64,000 nt of DNA, taken from Rhodamnia argentea (taxonomy: Eukaryota > Streptophyta > Magnoliopsida > Myrtales > Myrtaceae). Shown here one piece after another: positions 1 to 10,158 of this stretch. Positions within the stretch are counted from its first letter, which is position 1. Each line of letters opens with the position of its first letter. Under the pieces are notes generated by a model. The model was given only the letters and a program-made list of their open reading frames with translations. It was not told the DNA's origin and ran no database searches. A program made the translations under genes and the position numbers. The DNA lies in assembly GCF_020921035.1 (NCBI RefSeq), contig NC_063155.1:19549311-19613310 (forward strand), given 5' to 3'.

Positions 1-1637
1 GGATTCGGTATTCCAGTTACATCTTATTATCACCTTTGTTCACGTAGGCTAGTGATCTGAATGAAAGAGGATCAAGAAACTGGTCCTTCCTGAACAAGAA
101 GCATTCATGATGCGCCACCCAGTATTGAACCCTAGAAAAAGTGTAGGAGGGAGGGATGATGACAGACCAGGAGGGTGGTTGAGAGGGGGGCGGCTCTTCG
201 CATGGATCAGTGATTTGAACGGATGCAGGAACTGATCTAGTAATGAAAGCTCCATTTATTCAAAAGAAAAGTGCTTTCGAAAAGATATTTTTCTCGACTT
301 CCGATCCGAGGATCAGACGAAATAAAGTTAATTGATTTATGAAAAACCGTGTTTCGCAGAGCGAAAACAATAAGTTTAAATTTCAAAGAAAATGTCTTTC
401 CCTTTCGATAAGCAAGTCCTCTTTTCTTTTGTAAAAGATATGTATTCTAATTATTGTTATTATTACTAATACTATTATAATGCAATAAGAATTGGTCCGA
501 ATTGCATAATTAGCATTGCTGCAACCAAAGAATACTAAACTTTATTGTCTGTTATTTTTTTTCAAATTTTTGGTGAGAAAAGTTTTATTATCTTTTGAAA
601 GTTTGGCTTCTTTTTAAACCTAAATTTTTTTAGGACAACTCTACTTTCATAGTCATTAATTCACTCTTGCTCATACTTTGCCTCAAGGATAAGGACATTT
701 CAATATTGCTGGAGGGCAAGCCATAGCCCATACTGACCCACTTTGCATCCGTCCGGCGACGAACGAGACATCGAAAGGAGACAATACCGAATCCTGGATA
801 GAAGATACAATGTCTAAAAATGCATCCTAGGTAGCAGGAATAGAGGGCGGTCGAGGGGGGCCCTCCCCCTATGAGAAATGCCAGATTTATCGAGACCTCG
901 ACTTCTTTCGAGATTTGCAAAGTTATGCAAACCTTTCGGCTTATTTCTTTTCTTACGTTCGAGGGTTAGACTTAACTTCCGACTAGGGGTGTCAAGAGGT
1001 CGGATCGGGTCGGGCACGTCTGAATCCAAATGAAAGTGCTCTCGACCTGACTTGACCCAATATGCGAAACACATATGTCTCAAGATGTTGCAAAAAAGTC
1101 CCGACATGTCAAAATTCAGTACATCTACAAACACACTATCTAGACATAGTGTAGATCCTGCTTTGTTCCCGGTCCTCCCTTTGTTAGAAGGTTCCAAAAT
1201 TTTTTCGTCCACCAGAGGACCGAAGATTATGACGATGACCAACACCTGTGCTGATGTTCCGATTGTCGTGAACTCTGAAAATGACAATATTTTTCGATGT
1301 TCGATTGAAATCTGAAAATGACCTGGAAAATTCCACCGTTCGATATGAAAAATCGGATTTAATTTGGACTGTGAATTCAAAATCCAATCCAGTTCGGTGG
1401 AAGGGCGTTTCTACGACGGGCCTTTTGCGATCTAGTTTGCCACTTAATTTGTCTCGCGTGGACCGTGGACCAGAACAGAAGAAGCTTAACCGGGCCAGCC
1501 TTTCCCTACAACCTTCAACAATCGGCCACATCTCCCATGGGCTCGGGTCGGGGCCCAACACCACACTAACCGCAGGTTACTTCTCATGTTTGTGTCCTCC
1601 AAGGACATGAGCGTCTCCTCTGGGGCAAGCAGCTAGA

Positions 1638-1679
<42 letters not shown>

Positions 1680-2720
1680 AGCCGGCAACCACATGGCCAG
1701 CAGCCGTTACGACAAACAAAGCCGGCAACAGTTTCCTCCTGTTTTTCTTTAATGTGCGATCTGTCGATATTGAATTTCAAAAAGCGCTTGAAATTTCGTT
1801 AACAATGAAGCACAATTTGTGGTTATTTTGGAAAACATATGCATTGGCGCCTTCCATAATGTCCATTTAACCCTTTTCACTGTAGTATAAATTGTCGTAA
1901 GAACAGAGAAGGGCTATATTAAAATATTTTGGCCATCCAAATTCAAAAGACAAGAAATTAATCGATCTTCGGCCCCGTCTAGGGGCTAACTATTAAGTTG
2001 CGAGCGAGGCGAGGCTCCGCCTTGAACAAGGTTGGCGACGCGTCATTACAGGCCAGCTTGGTCGAGCTCATCGGCCTTGAGCAAGGATCGGTCGCTCGCG
2101 GTCGGTGACCAACCGAAGAAGAAGGGAAAAGGAAACAAAAAGAAAAAGACAAAGAATAAAAAATAAAATTTTTGATTTTTTTTAAATGTTAGAAAAAGTA
2201 ATTAAAATGAAAGGAAATGTGAAATAGATGAGGAAGGAAAGATGAGGGAAAAAAATTAAAAATTTCAGCAACGCCCGGTCACCGGATGCATATATTGGGT
2301 ATTCCTTTTCATCTTTGCTCCTAGTGGGAGAGAATCATTCATTAGTAAAGAAGTACATCTTGTAGTAATTCGGTCACGTTGATTACCATAAAAGGGCACA
2401 ATGCTCTTTTGATTATGATCCTTGCATCATAAATTAGTGGAGTGATGCGATAAAGATCGATCTGTGATTAGCGTTTGAGTGGAATTTGTCTTCCTGAGAA
2501 ATCTTGTATTTAACAGTTGATCTCACCTGGTAAAGAGATGGCTTTGGCTATTGCTTCTGGTAGTGTTGTTGCCAATCTGGTATTTAATGAGCATGGTTAA
2601 TGCGAACAAGTACCGCCATCTATGGTCCTAGATCATGAGAAAGGAGCGAAATAGATGAAGGAGATTTCTTTCGAGGGTGATATGCTAAGATACAAATTCG
2701 AGCGAAAAAGCTCGAAAATA
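1..2720. other. Intergenic region, repeat debris, no supported gene
   Basis: I see no convincing gene here. The open frames of 60-190 codons are low-complexity or overlap one another on both strands and show no recognisable domain. A (TC)n microsatellite lies at 1639-1675. At about 984 the sequence TAGGGGTGTCAAG followed by a GTCGG/GGGTC-rich stretch resembles the end of hAT-type non-autonomous elements, but I found no matching end with a target duplication. Around 1990-2110 there is a GC-richer block of gcgaggc/ttggtcgag repeats followed by an A-rich tail to about 2260, which looks like the remnant of a dispersed non-coding repeat. Confidence 0.5.
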
Positions 2721-3182
2721 ATTAATGAATGACAAACCTTGGATGAACCTGGAAGGTCTCATCTATTTCAGGACCGGTGAATCAGGAGTTGTTTCGCTTT
2801 TGGTTCTGGAAAGGGATGACATACTGTGCGTCGGGTCTTCATTTCATTTTCTTGTGCGGCCAAGTTTCATCCTCACGTCCCTTTCCCTTTCGATTGACCG
2901 TCTTCCGTAATGATCTCGAATTGCTTGGTACTCTGCCGAAAGTCGTATTCACGAAGGCATGTGAGGACAGTATCGGAAAGAGAGTTATTGTTGAAGGACT
3001 CTAGTAAGAGAGAAAAAAACCAGATTTTTTTCCGATCCTGGAACAGGTTTTTTGGCAGGGTACCGAACAATTCTAAGTTCCTTGCCATTAACTGCTTATC
3101 CCAGGCGAGTTCTCTAGGATCCTGTCCTTCCTCTTTATCCTAAAGTAGCTGTAACTATCCTGGAAACGGTAGTCCCAGCCTA

Positions 3183-3700
3183 ATGCTCGCTAAGATGAAT
3201 TGGTGCCTATTCAAGTTACCTTATGCGGTACCTTGGCACCGAATTCCGCCAATTGATAGCAGAGTTATTTGCACCGCCTCGAAACCTGGATTGTCGGACT
3301 CTTCTGTTGCTTGGAATCCTGTAAAGAACTGCTGCAACAAAGTTGACTGGCATAGGCTAATCTGGTCCTCTCCAAATGCGCCTAGTTTGCTCTAATTTCC
3401 TGGATGACTATCTTAATGGCACTCCAACTTTGGACACGACCGATGCTGGTCTACATCACCGGTCTCTTCCGTAAGTATTATATGCAAGCGGGTTATTGAA
3501 TCTCGAGCTCATTTGTTCTTTGAGTGTGTATTCAATTCTGAGGTTTGGCATTGCTCTGCTCAACCAAGAATTCCTGGAGGTTGGCATGTTGAATTTCAAT
3601 GGATAACTGTTCCAGAGCATTGTTGTCGAAACTCGCCTGGAATGGATGCATCTATTATCTGTGGCATGCTGGTAACGGCTTACTAGGAAATCCACATTTC
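3183..3700 (+). pseudogene. LINE-type reverse transcriptase fragment (zf-RVT end)
   Basis: This is a broken remnant of the C-terminal zinc-binding region (zf-RVT) that follows the reverse transcriptase in plant non-LTR retroelements. The stretch ending near 3395 reads VDWHRLIWSSPNAPS, matching the usual W-x-x-L-I-W-x-x-x-x-A-P pattern. After a frame change, LISWMTIL follows. A further segment around 3483-3555 reads CKRVIESRAHLFFECVF then NSEVWHC, the typical C-x(n)-ESR-x-HLFF-x-C-x-F-x-x-x-V-W signature. The pieces lie in different frames and are interrupted by stops, so the copy is dead. Upstream sequence from about 2720 may belong to the same element, but I could not recognise the catalytic domain. 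Assignment rests on motif memory only. Confidence 0.5.
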
Positions 3701-3996
3701 ACCCCGCAAAATGCAATAAATCCTAGTACTGCAATGGATTAAGAAACAGAAACAAAGACATGACCTCCTTACTAACTTGAACGAGAGACAGGAAATTATT
3801 TATCTTATATAGCAATCCTTCGATATAGGATACGTCATTCAACACATATGTCAACACCGAAACGATGATCGGTACATGCTATGTATAATTCTTCGTACTT
3901 GAACTCAGTTCCAAACAGGCGAATCCAACATATAAGATGATGAAATAGCAATAGCTTAGGCGTATTAGCAGACATGTCTTTAGAAACTGACTTCAA

Positions 3997-4665
3997 TCAG
4001 TAATAATTCCTCCCAGCTTCGGCTCCTGCAGGCCTCCGAGACCCCAAATTGATGTGTCCATATCTCTTCGCTGGGTCCATGGTGTGAGGCATTATCTCTG
4101 GGTAATAATACACCGTCGAGGACGACTCAGTGTACCTTGAACCGGCCTGGTGCATAGGAGGGTAACCGCCCGAGGCCGAGGAATGCGTCACGGTGTCCTG
4201 CAACATCTCGACTGCCGCGCCGATGTCATTGGTTGGCTTCGACAGCGATCCGGTCCCACGACCGGGCCTCGACTCGACGTAGCCCTCGACGACGGTGGGG
4301 ACGACTGCAGGGATCTCTCTCTTGTAATTGAACTCGTCCTTCTCGCCCCGGTATTTGTCCCTGCCTGGCTTCCGCCAATCCTTGTTGCCACTGTAGTCAC
4401 CATACTCGCCAGGCCGGTACAATTGCCCCGAAGAGCTGTAGCCGGGGGTGGCGGCCGGGCTCAGGTAGGACTTTCTGGCATACTCATCAAATTCATCACG
4501 CTGGTAGTTATTGCCGACCGGACCTTGAGGAACTCGCCGAGTGTCGCCGACGACTCCTCCTTTGGCAGAGTAAGAGCCGTAGCTCCTGTCGTAGCCATCA
4601 TACGTCGGCGGAGTAGCCGTGCGTCCGTACGGCGTCCCATAGCCGGAATCGACGTACCTCGCCAT
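3997..4665 (-). CDS. Tyr/Gly-rich hydrophilic protein of unknown function
   Basis: Intronless gene for 222 residues that I do not recognise. The start at 4665 is the first ATG after a good TATA box. The N-terminal 35 residues are Gly/Tyr/Ser/Pro-rich (YGTPYGR, YDGYDRSYGSY). The centre (about 95-125) is strongly charged (KDWRKPGRDKYRGEKDEF). A short segment near 148-160 (DIGAAVEMLQDTV) is the only part with helical character. A Tyr cluster (STVYYYPEIMPH) sits near 185-195 and the protein ends in RNYY. There is no signal peptide, no membrane segment and no Cys-based motif, so it is probably largely disordered. The coding GC content is high against AT-rich flanks, which supports it being real. 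Opposite-strand frames over the same interval are shadows. Confidence 0.65.
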   Translation of the reverse strand: MARYVDSGYGTPYGRTATPPTYDGYDRSYGSYSAKGGVVGDTRRVPQGPVGNNYQRDEFDEYARKSYLSPAATPGYSSSGQLYRPGEYGDYSGNKDWRKPGRDKYRGEKDEFNYKREIPAVVPTVVEGYVESRPGRGTGSLSKPTNDIGAAVEMLQDTVTHSSASGGYPPMHQAGSRYTESSSTVYYYPEIMPHTMDPAKRYGHINLGSRRPAGAEAGRNYY

Positions 4666-4777
4666 GATCGCTTCTCGAGTAATGAACTTGATGAGGAAGG
4701 ACTTTGATTTATGAAGAAACGATAAGAATGTTTCTTCACAACCCTTCCTTGTTGAAAAATGTTCAGGGAAACTCGGA

Positions 4778-4787
4778 CTTATATAAG
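4778..4787 (-). promoter_or_regulatory. TATA box of the Tyr/Gly-rich gene
   Basis: The palindromic CTTATATAAG lies 113-122 bases upstream of the ATG at 4665, which would put transcription start near 4750 and give a 5' leader of roughly 85 bases. Its placement supports minus-strand transcription and the chosen start codon. Confidence 0.55.
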
Positions 4788-4944
4788 GGGGGAAAACATG
4801 AAAGATTCGTAGCTAATCAAGTTGCTTTTTCGTTAGAGTGCGAAAGTGATGGAATGAGATTCACCTAATTCATGAAAAAGAGCGGCCAGCATGACAGTGG
4901 AGCAAGGAATGATAACATAACGGTGAAATTCTAATCACAAATAA

Positions 4945-5186
4945 TGGTGTGTTTGTTTCACAGAAAATTAAATGTTTGAAAAATATTTTCTAAAAAATAA
5001 ACGCTTGTATTTTTTAGAAAAATTAGTCAACGAAAAATATTTTCATTATCGATAATAATTTATGCATAACTATTTTCGTGGGTGATGAAAGTATCTTACA
5101 TTCATTCATTTTTACGAGTGATATAATAGTTTATTTTTTGGATAAATTTTTTCAAATCTTTGATTTTCTGTGAAACAAGCACGTCC
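4945..5186. mobile_element. MITE with terminal inverted repeats, TAA duplication
   Basis: A 242-bp AT-rich non-coding element. The left end reads GGTGTGTTTGTTTCACAG and the right end, reverse-complemented, reads GGACGTGCTTGTTTCACAG, followed inward on both sides by AAAAT. The flanks are TAA (4942-4944) and TAA (5187-5189), the three-base duplication typical of PIF/Harbinger (Tourist-like) MITEs. The interior (AATATTTTCATTATCGATA and a TTCATTCATTTTTACGAG segment) recurs in diverged form near 49.64-49.89 kb and 53.26-53.51 kb, so this is a family. The superfamily call is inferred from TSD length and TIR only. Confidence 0.6.
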
Positions 5187-5572
5187 TAAGAGGAGGGCCG
5201 CACTTTTGACTTTTAAATTCTTTTTTCATCTTTGCAATTTGTTGCTGAGATTTAACGGTGCAGCTTTGTAATTGGAAAGCACGGTCATTACAAGTATTTT
5301 GCTTTATAAAATAACATGAACGTGAAGCACGGGAGGATCTTATGCTTTTCTTTATTGAAAAGCTATGGTGCGGCACTAGTCGGAGATGCTGACTTTGGTT
5401 CTTATTTTGATCATGTCCATAGAAATGGCATCTTTGCAAAAGAGGAGATTAAGATCAGATTCCCCAACAAGTCCATGTGTGGAGGGCGACCTCCATTAGC
5501 AAAGATGATGTAAGAGAACAAAGGGGACTCCCTCTTCTGGCACATTGCAAGGTATTTGTCAAGAGAAAGTGA

Positions 5573-5960
5573 CACAAATGATCCACGAACTTTAACTCAA
5601 TACGTACCGTGGCCCTTGAATTTTTAATCCGTTCAATGTGGTCTCTAAATTCTAGCCCGATCCGTAATGTGGTCCCTAAAATTGTGATTCATGTTTAATG
5701 TAGTCTCTGAATTATTTGAAAATATTTAGTATTGTCCCTAGACTTGAATTAAATGAATGACGATATTGAATATTTTCATATAGTTCGGAGACTACATTGA
5801 ACATGTAAAAAATTCCAGGACCATATCAAATAAATCAAAAGTTTAGATACCACATTACACATTGAGCTAAAGTTTAAGAATTCCATTGAATGACTTAAAA
5901 GTTCGGGGAACCAGTTAACACATTGGGCCAAAGTTTATGGACTTATACCTATTGTCAATG
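5573..5960. repeat. Foldback non-coding repeat, family 3
   Basis: The left arm (CCACGAACTTTAACTCAAT, then CGTGGCCCTTGAA) pairs imperfectly with the right arm read on the other strand (CCATAAACTTTGGCCCAAT, then GGTTCCCCGAACTT). Internal units repeat the pattern 'tgtggtccctaaa' or 'gtctctgaatt' several times in alternating orientation. No open frame is present. Ends and target duplication could not be fixed. Confidence 0.45.
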
Positions 5961-6547
5961 CTTCATTGAGCAAGAGCTATGAGAAAGAAGCTTATGTCCA
6001 CAAGAGACCCTCACACTTTAGGGAGTGAAATTGATTGGATTAATAGGAATGCATCCTGGCATTATGAATCACGTAACAAACACGAGCCAAAACCTAACTA
6101 ATGAGGTTGTTATGGCGGGTAACATGAGGAATGCGATAGGGTCGTGCGCTCATTAACGCATCTATTGATCCAATGTCCGTTCCTTAACTACTAATCCGAT
6201 CCCGAGATGAATCAAACTATTGTAGCTCGACGAGGAAAACGAGTTTGTTGGAGCATCTAACGGGAAACCTATTCCTTGCAATATGCGTCAAGGACTCATC
6301 TCGCGGACACCGTCCGTAGAAGAATCACATCTATGTCCCCTAACATAGGACGTGCGACACAAATGTGACATGAATGGTGGAGATAGCAAAACCATTCCTG
6401 ACCGAACGATCCAAAATGTCGACTATTCATACCGCTTTTTTCCATAGGCCATTAAAGAACCTTGGCTCTTGTCACATCGCGATTGACGGTCCCGAAACGT
6501 GAACTATACGGCTAAAGTTTGTAAAAAATAAAATCACCTAGGAAGGT

Positions 6548-6799
6548 CAAGTTTAGGAAATTAAGTCGAGACATAATCTAGAAAAACTTCAAGGCTTTTA
6601 TACCATGCACGTATGGTATAATTTGTTGAAAGTATGTCTTGAATTTGAGTCCGGAAAGAAAAGTTTCCTAATTCAAGTTTAGAAAATTAAGTCGAGACAT
6701 AATCTAGAAAACCTTCGAGGCTTTTATACCATGCCCGTATGGTATAATTTGTTGAAAGCATGTCTTGAATTTGAGTCCAGAAAGAGAAGGTTTCCTAGT
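6548..6799. repeat. 126-bp tandem duplication with an internal palindrome
   Basis: Two adjacent copies (6548-6673 and 6674-6799) begin CAAGTTTAG and differ at only a handful of positions. Each contains ATACCATGC(A/C)CGTATGGTAT, an almost perfect inverted repeat able to form a small cruciform or hairpin, followed by the same 'tttgttgaaag' and 'tgtcttgaatttgagtcc' segments. A poly(T) tract ending TTTTGGTCAAG follows directly. Confidence 0.75.
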
Positions 6800-9591
6800 T
6801 TTTTTTTTTTTTTTGGTCAAGTAGGTTTCCTAGTTTGAATAGGTTTGTTAATTGATGATTTCCTAGTTGGACAATGTTTTCTATTTTAGATCCAACACTT
6901 GCCCATAAATAAGAAGCGGATCTTCTTTGAAAATTGTATCAAAAAGGAGTTTCTATTAATAAATGACATCCCTAGTGTTTGAAGTTAATTAAATCTTGTG
7001 AGTAAGATTTATGAATTCCTTTTTGAGATTGAGAGATTATTTTATAAGGAATTACATGCCTTAACACTTGTTGGTTATTTGATGTTATTGTGGTTGGAAA
7101 ACACTGAAAATGTTTGAGTAATTCGAGTGTGGTTTGTAATCTCCGTTGTATCGTCTGATTAATTGTGGAATTCGTTGTTGCTCTTTCCATAGACGTAAGT
7201 CTCTAAAACCAAACACGTAAATCGGGTGTCCAGTTTATTTTTTTGTTCTGTTTATTTTATTATTCGATCGCTTGCTTCGTACAACATAATTAGTAACCTT
7301 TAACAATCTTTACACGGTGGACATATACTATAATTTTTTTTTTCATACAGGAGCTGATAAGATTAATGCTGCTTTATAATTAACACAGTAATCATCATGG
7401 GTTTGTATCTTAACCTCAAAAGTGCTCATGTAATGTCTACAACTGTTATGACATCACTTATCGTCCGAATCATGGCCTTCCCATAAGTCGTCGTTCTTTA
7501 CCCACCATTCACCAACTGTGACAGCTTTTTACCGTTAATGTCAAGCCTTCACTCCCATTTCAAAAATCGGTTAGAAAAGCCTTAGAACCAATCGAGTTCC
7601 GCCACGTCATCGACATGGGCTGACGGGCGAAGGCCACACATGACGTGGCAGAACATGAAATGAGACCAACCGCGACAAAGGCAGATACCAACATGTTGCT
7701 TCCACTCCACCTTTTTGTTTTTTTGGGTCCGAGAATGCCCGTGGTTAAAGTAATCAACGACCGATTACCGAAAAATAAGGAGAGCATGAAACTTTTGGAC
7801 CATCTTTCATCGGCATCTTAGACCTCGTCTAGAGGACCAAACTACCATTTTTCCTTTATCCAATAAAGAAAATACAATGTAGGGTTAGGGAAATAGCTCA
7901 ATATTTCTAAAAGAAGTTGCAACGCGCGTTTGAATCGCAGTCTCTTTCACTCGATAATTTTAGGGGCCATGCCGACCTTCCTATGGATGAAATCTTATTC
8001 GCTACTCATGAATGAAGATTCTTGCGCAACATCTATGTAGATTAATCGAGTCGAAATGTTCAAATACCACGTGTTATAACACGAAGTGACAGCTTGACGT
8101 AATTCAATTTTTTTTTATAGCTAAACTTAAAGTGCAAAAAGCAGGTTTTGAGTGAGAGATGCATCATTTGGACAAGAACAAAAAAAGTGGGTAATTTTGT
8201 GTTTTCACAAAAAATAATAACAAAAATTTACATGCGTGCAAATTATAGAGAAAACACGTGGCAAGTGGTTATGGGATGAACGGAGAGAGGTCATGAAATT
8301 TTGGAGGAGCGTGGTGATGTATGGCTACCCATGCTTTGTTAAAGGCACAACAATGATTTTATGGTCTGTCATGATTTTAGGGTTATAATTGACAAAGGGT
8401 AATTAGTCGTGTTTCATTAATCAACACAATTATAGAAGGCACACACATTTTTTTTGCCAAAAGCTTAAATTTTTTGGTTGAGAGATTTGCTCGTACATAG
8501 GACCTCGACATTTGTAGACATCATGAACAAGTGACGTAGTTTAACATCCCCTCGCACATGCAAATTGGATTGACAACCGCACTTGAAATTGACGAATGCG
8601 AAGCCACAAACTTGGAACAATCAAGGCTGACACCTAGCTAATGTCCAACCGAGTTTAAACCATAGAGAAGTATCACATGTACAAAAACTCAATTGAACCT
8701 CAATCAAACGATATGGGATCCTATCTAACAAGGGAAAGTTACCACCTATTGCAATTATGCCAATTCAATCATAAACTTTTCTTTTTGGCCAATTCAGTCC
8801 TAAATTGTTCATCAATTCAATCAATTTTGGTCGACCGGAGCAATTTCAATAATATTTCAATTTTTTTTCAATTTTTTTTCTTCTCCTTCTTCCTCTACTT
8901 GGTTACCGGATCGAGAACTGGCCGGAGCAACCTCATCGGCTACTAGCAAGGTTAGCCTCGCCCGGATCCGAATAAGCGCTATTTGTCGCTAGGGTTTTTT
9001 GTTTTTTACCTTAGGATGCTGCCTATGATGAATGGATGCGTTGATTTTACTTTACTGGTAAAGCCTTTTTGTTCTTGGTAAAATTTCGTGGTTAATTATA
9101 AAAAAAAAAGTTCAGATATAGAGGCGATGTTAGAAAAAATTTGAAAAATAAACTTGATTGCACATATTCATTCATCTACTTAGATTTGTCAAGAAAAAGT
9201 TGTTACCACAAATGTTCAATATCCTCTTTTGAATGGGGTTCGAAATTCTACAATTACTGCTTATGACATGTGAAAAGACACTACTTATGCTCACATTGAA
9301 TAGGGGTATTGATGAAAGTTCAAGTAAAAGATGCAAGGGCTTAATCCATCGTTAATTTTCTTACACGATATGCCATAATAGGCGGTGATTAAGCCATAGT
9401 GGTGCTTGGTCGAGCTATTTTGTCAAAGTACTACTAGAGTTACTAAAAGTGTCACCAAAGAGTTCTCGCTAATTGGTGTTCGCAATTTTCATAACCTTAA
9501 ACAAAAACGATAATGAATGACTTGATAAAGAGGAAGATGATCTAGAGTTCTTGCTAAATTTAACGAACGTTAACAAATGTTAAATGTGTCA

Positions 9592-9925
9592 CGCGTACAT
9601 CAATTTGCGATTTTTTGTGACCTTAAAATTAGTTTGAGATAAATTTGTCATAAATGTACTAATTTTTTATAAATTTATCATAAGTGTACTAGTTTGAGTT
9701 AAATTTATCACATATCTACCAATTTGGGATTTTCGTGGCATTAATTCTTTTCATGTGGACTTGTCACGTCAACAACCATGTATGACCCAATATCAATTTA
9801 ACAAAATTTGATGGAGAATAAATTTATCAAGTGTGTACTATTTTGAGATTTTCGATAATCCAAAAATTAATTTGAAATGAATTTATTATATACGTACTGA
9901 TTCAAAAATTTTCGTGATATTAACG
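9592..9925. repeat. AT-rich repeat, foldback family 1 (partial or old copy)
   Basis: Several degenerate repeats of the unit 'ataaatttatcacaagtgtac / taatttgggattttcgtg' occur. Nearly all units point the same way, so this looks like one arm of the foldback family seen complete at 18.4, 23.1 and 43.7 kb. It is non-coding and its boundaries are approximate. Confidence 0.5.
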
Positions 9926-10158
9926 TCAAGTAAAATTCATTAGTTATGGCTGTCCCGTTGGTCAAAAGGAGCATTGTAAATTCAGACAGAATGTTACAAT
10001 GGCTTTGATTATTCAATGCAAGTCCATTGATTTTGTTCTATGAAACTAGTAAGGCACGTCAATCATGACAAATCACTTGGTGGGCCAATGCTGCTACACT
10101 TGGAAAGACGTGAACTTGTGTCGTGAGACAAAACAAATGATAGCGAAAGGGGCACAGT

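Larger units (their letters stand above)
5190..10150. other. Intergenic region with several repeats, no supported gene
   Basis: No coding region is supported in these 5 kb. Contents: a foldback repeat (about 5573-5960), a 126-bp tandem duplication (6548-6799) followed by a T-rich tract, a segment around 8690-8960 matching one arm of the 52.2-kb foldback family (tgccaattcaatcataaac, ggccaattcagtcctaaat), and a 9.6-9.9 kb copy of the 'aaatttatcacaa' repeat. The remaining AT-rich sequence shows nothing I can name. Confidence 0.5.

Noticed and set aside
814-1380. 188-codon open frame on the minus strand
   Set aside because: It overlaps other frames on both strands, has no recognisable domain, and spans a repeat-like segment. 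Composition looks non-coding.
984-1600. Candidate hAT MITE starting TAGGGGTGTCAAG and ending near CACCACACTA
   Set aside because: The ends are only loosely alike and the flanking 8 bases do not match, so I could not support a bounded element.
4150-4707. 185-codon plus-strand frame rich in Arg and Val
   Set aside because: It is the antisense shadow of the GC-rich Tyr/Gly-rich gene on the minus strand.
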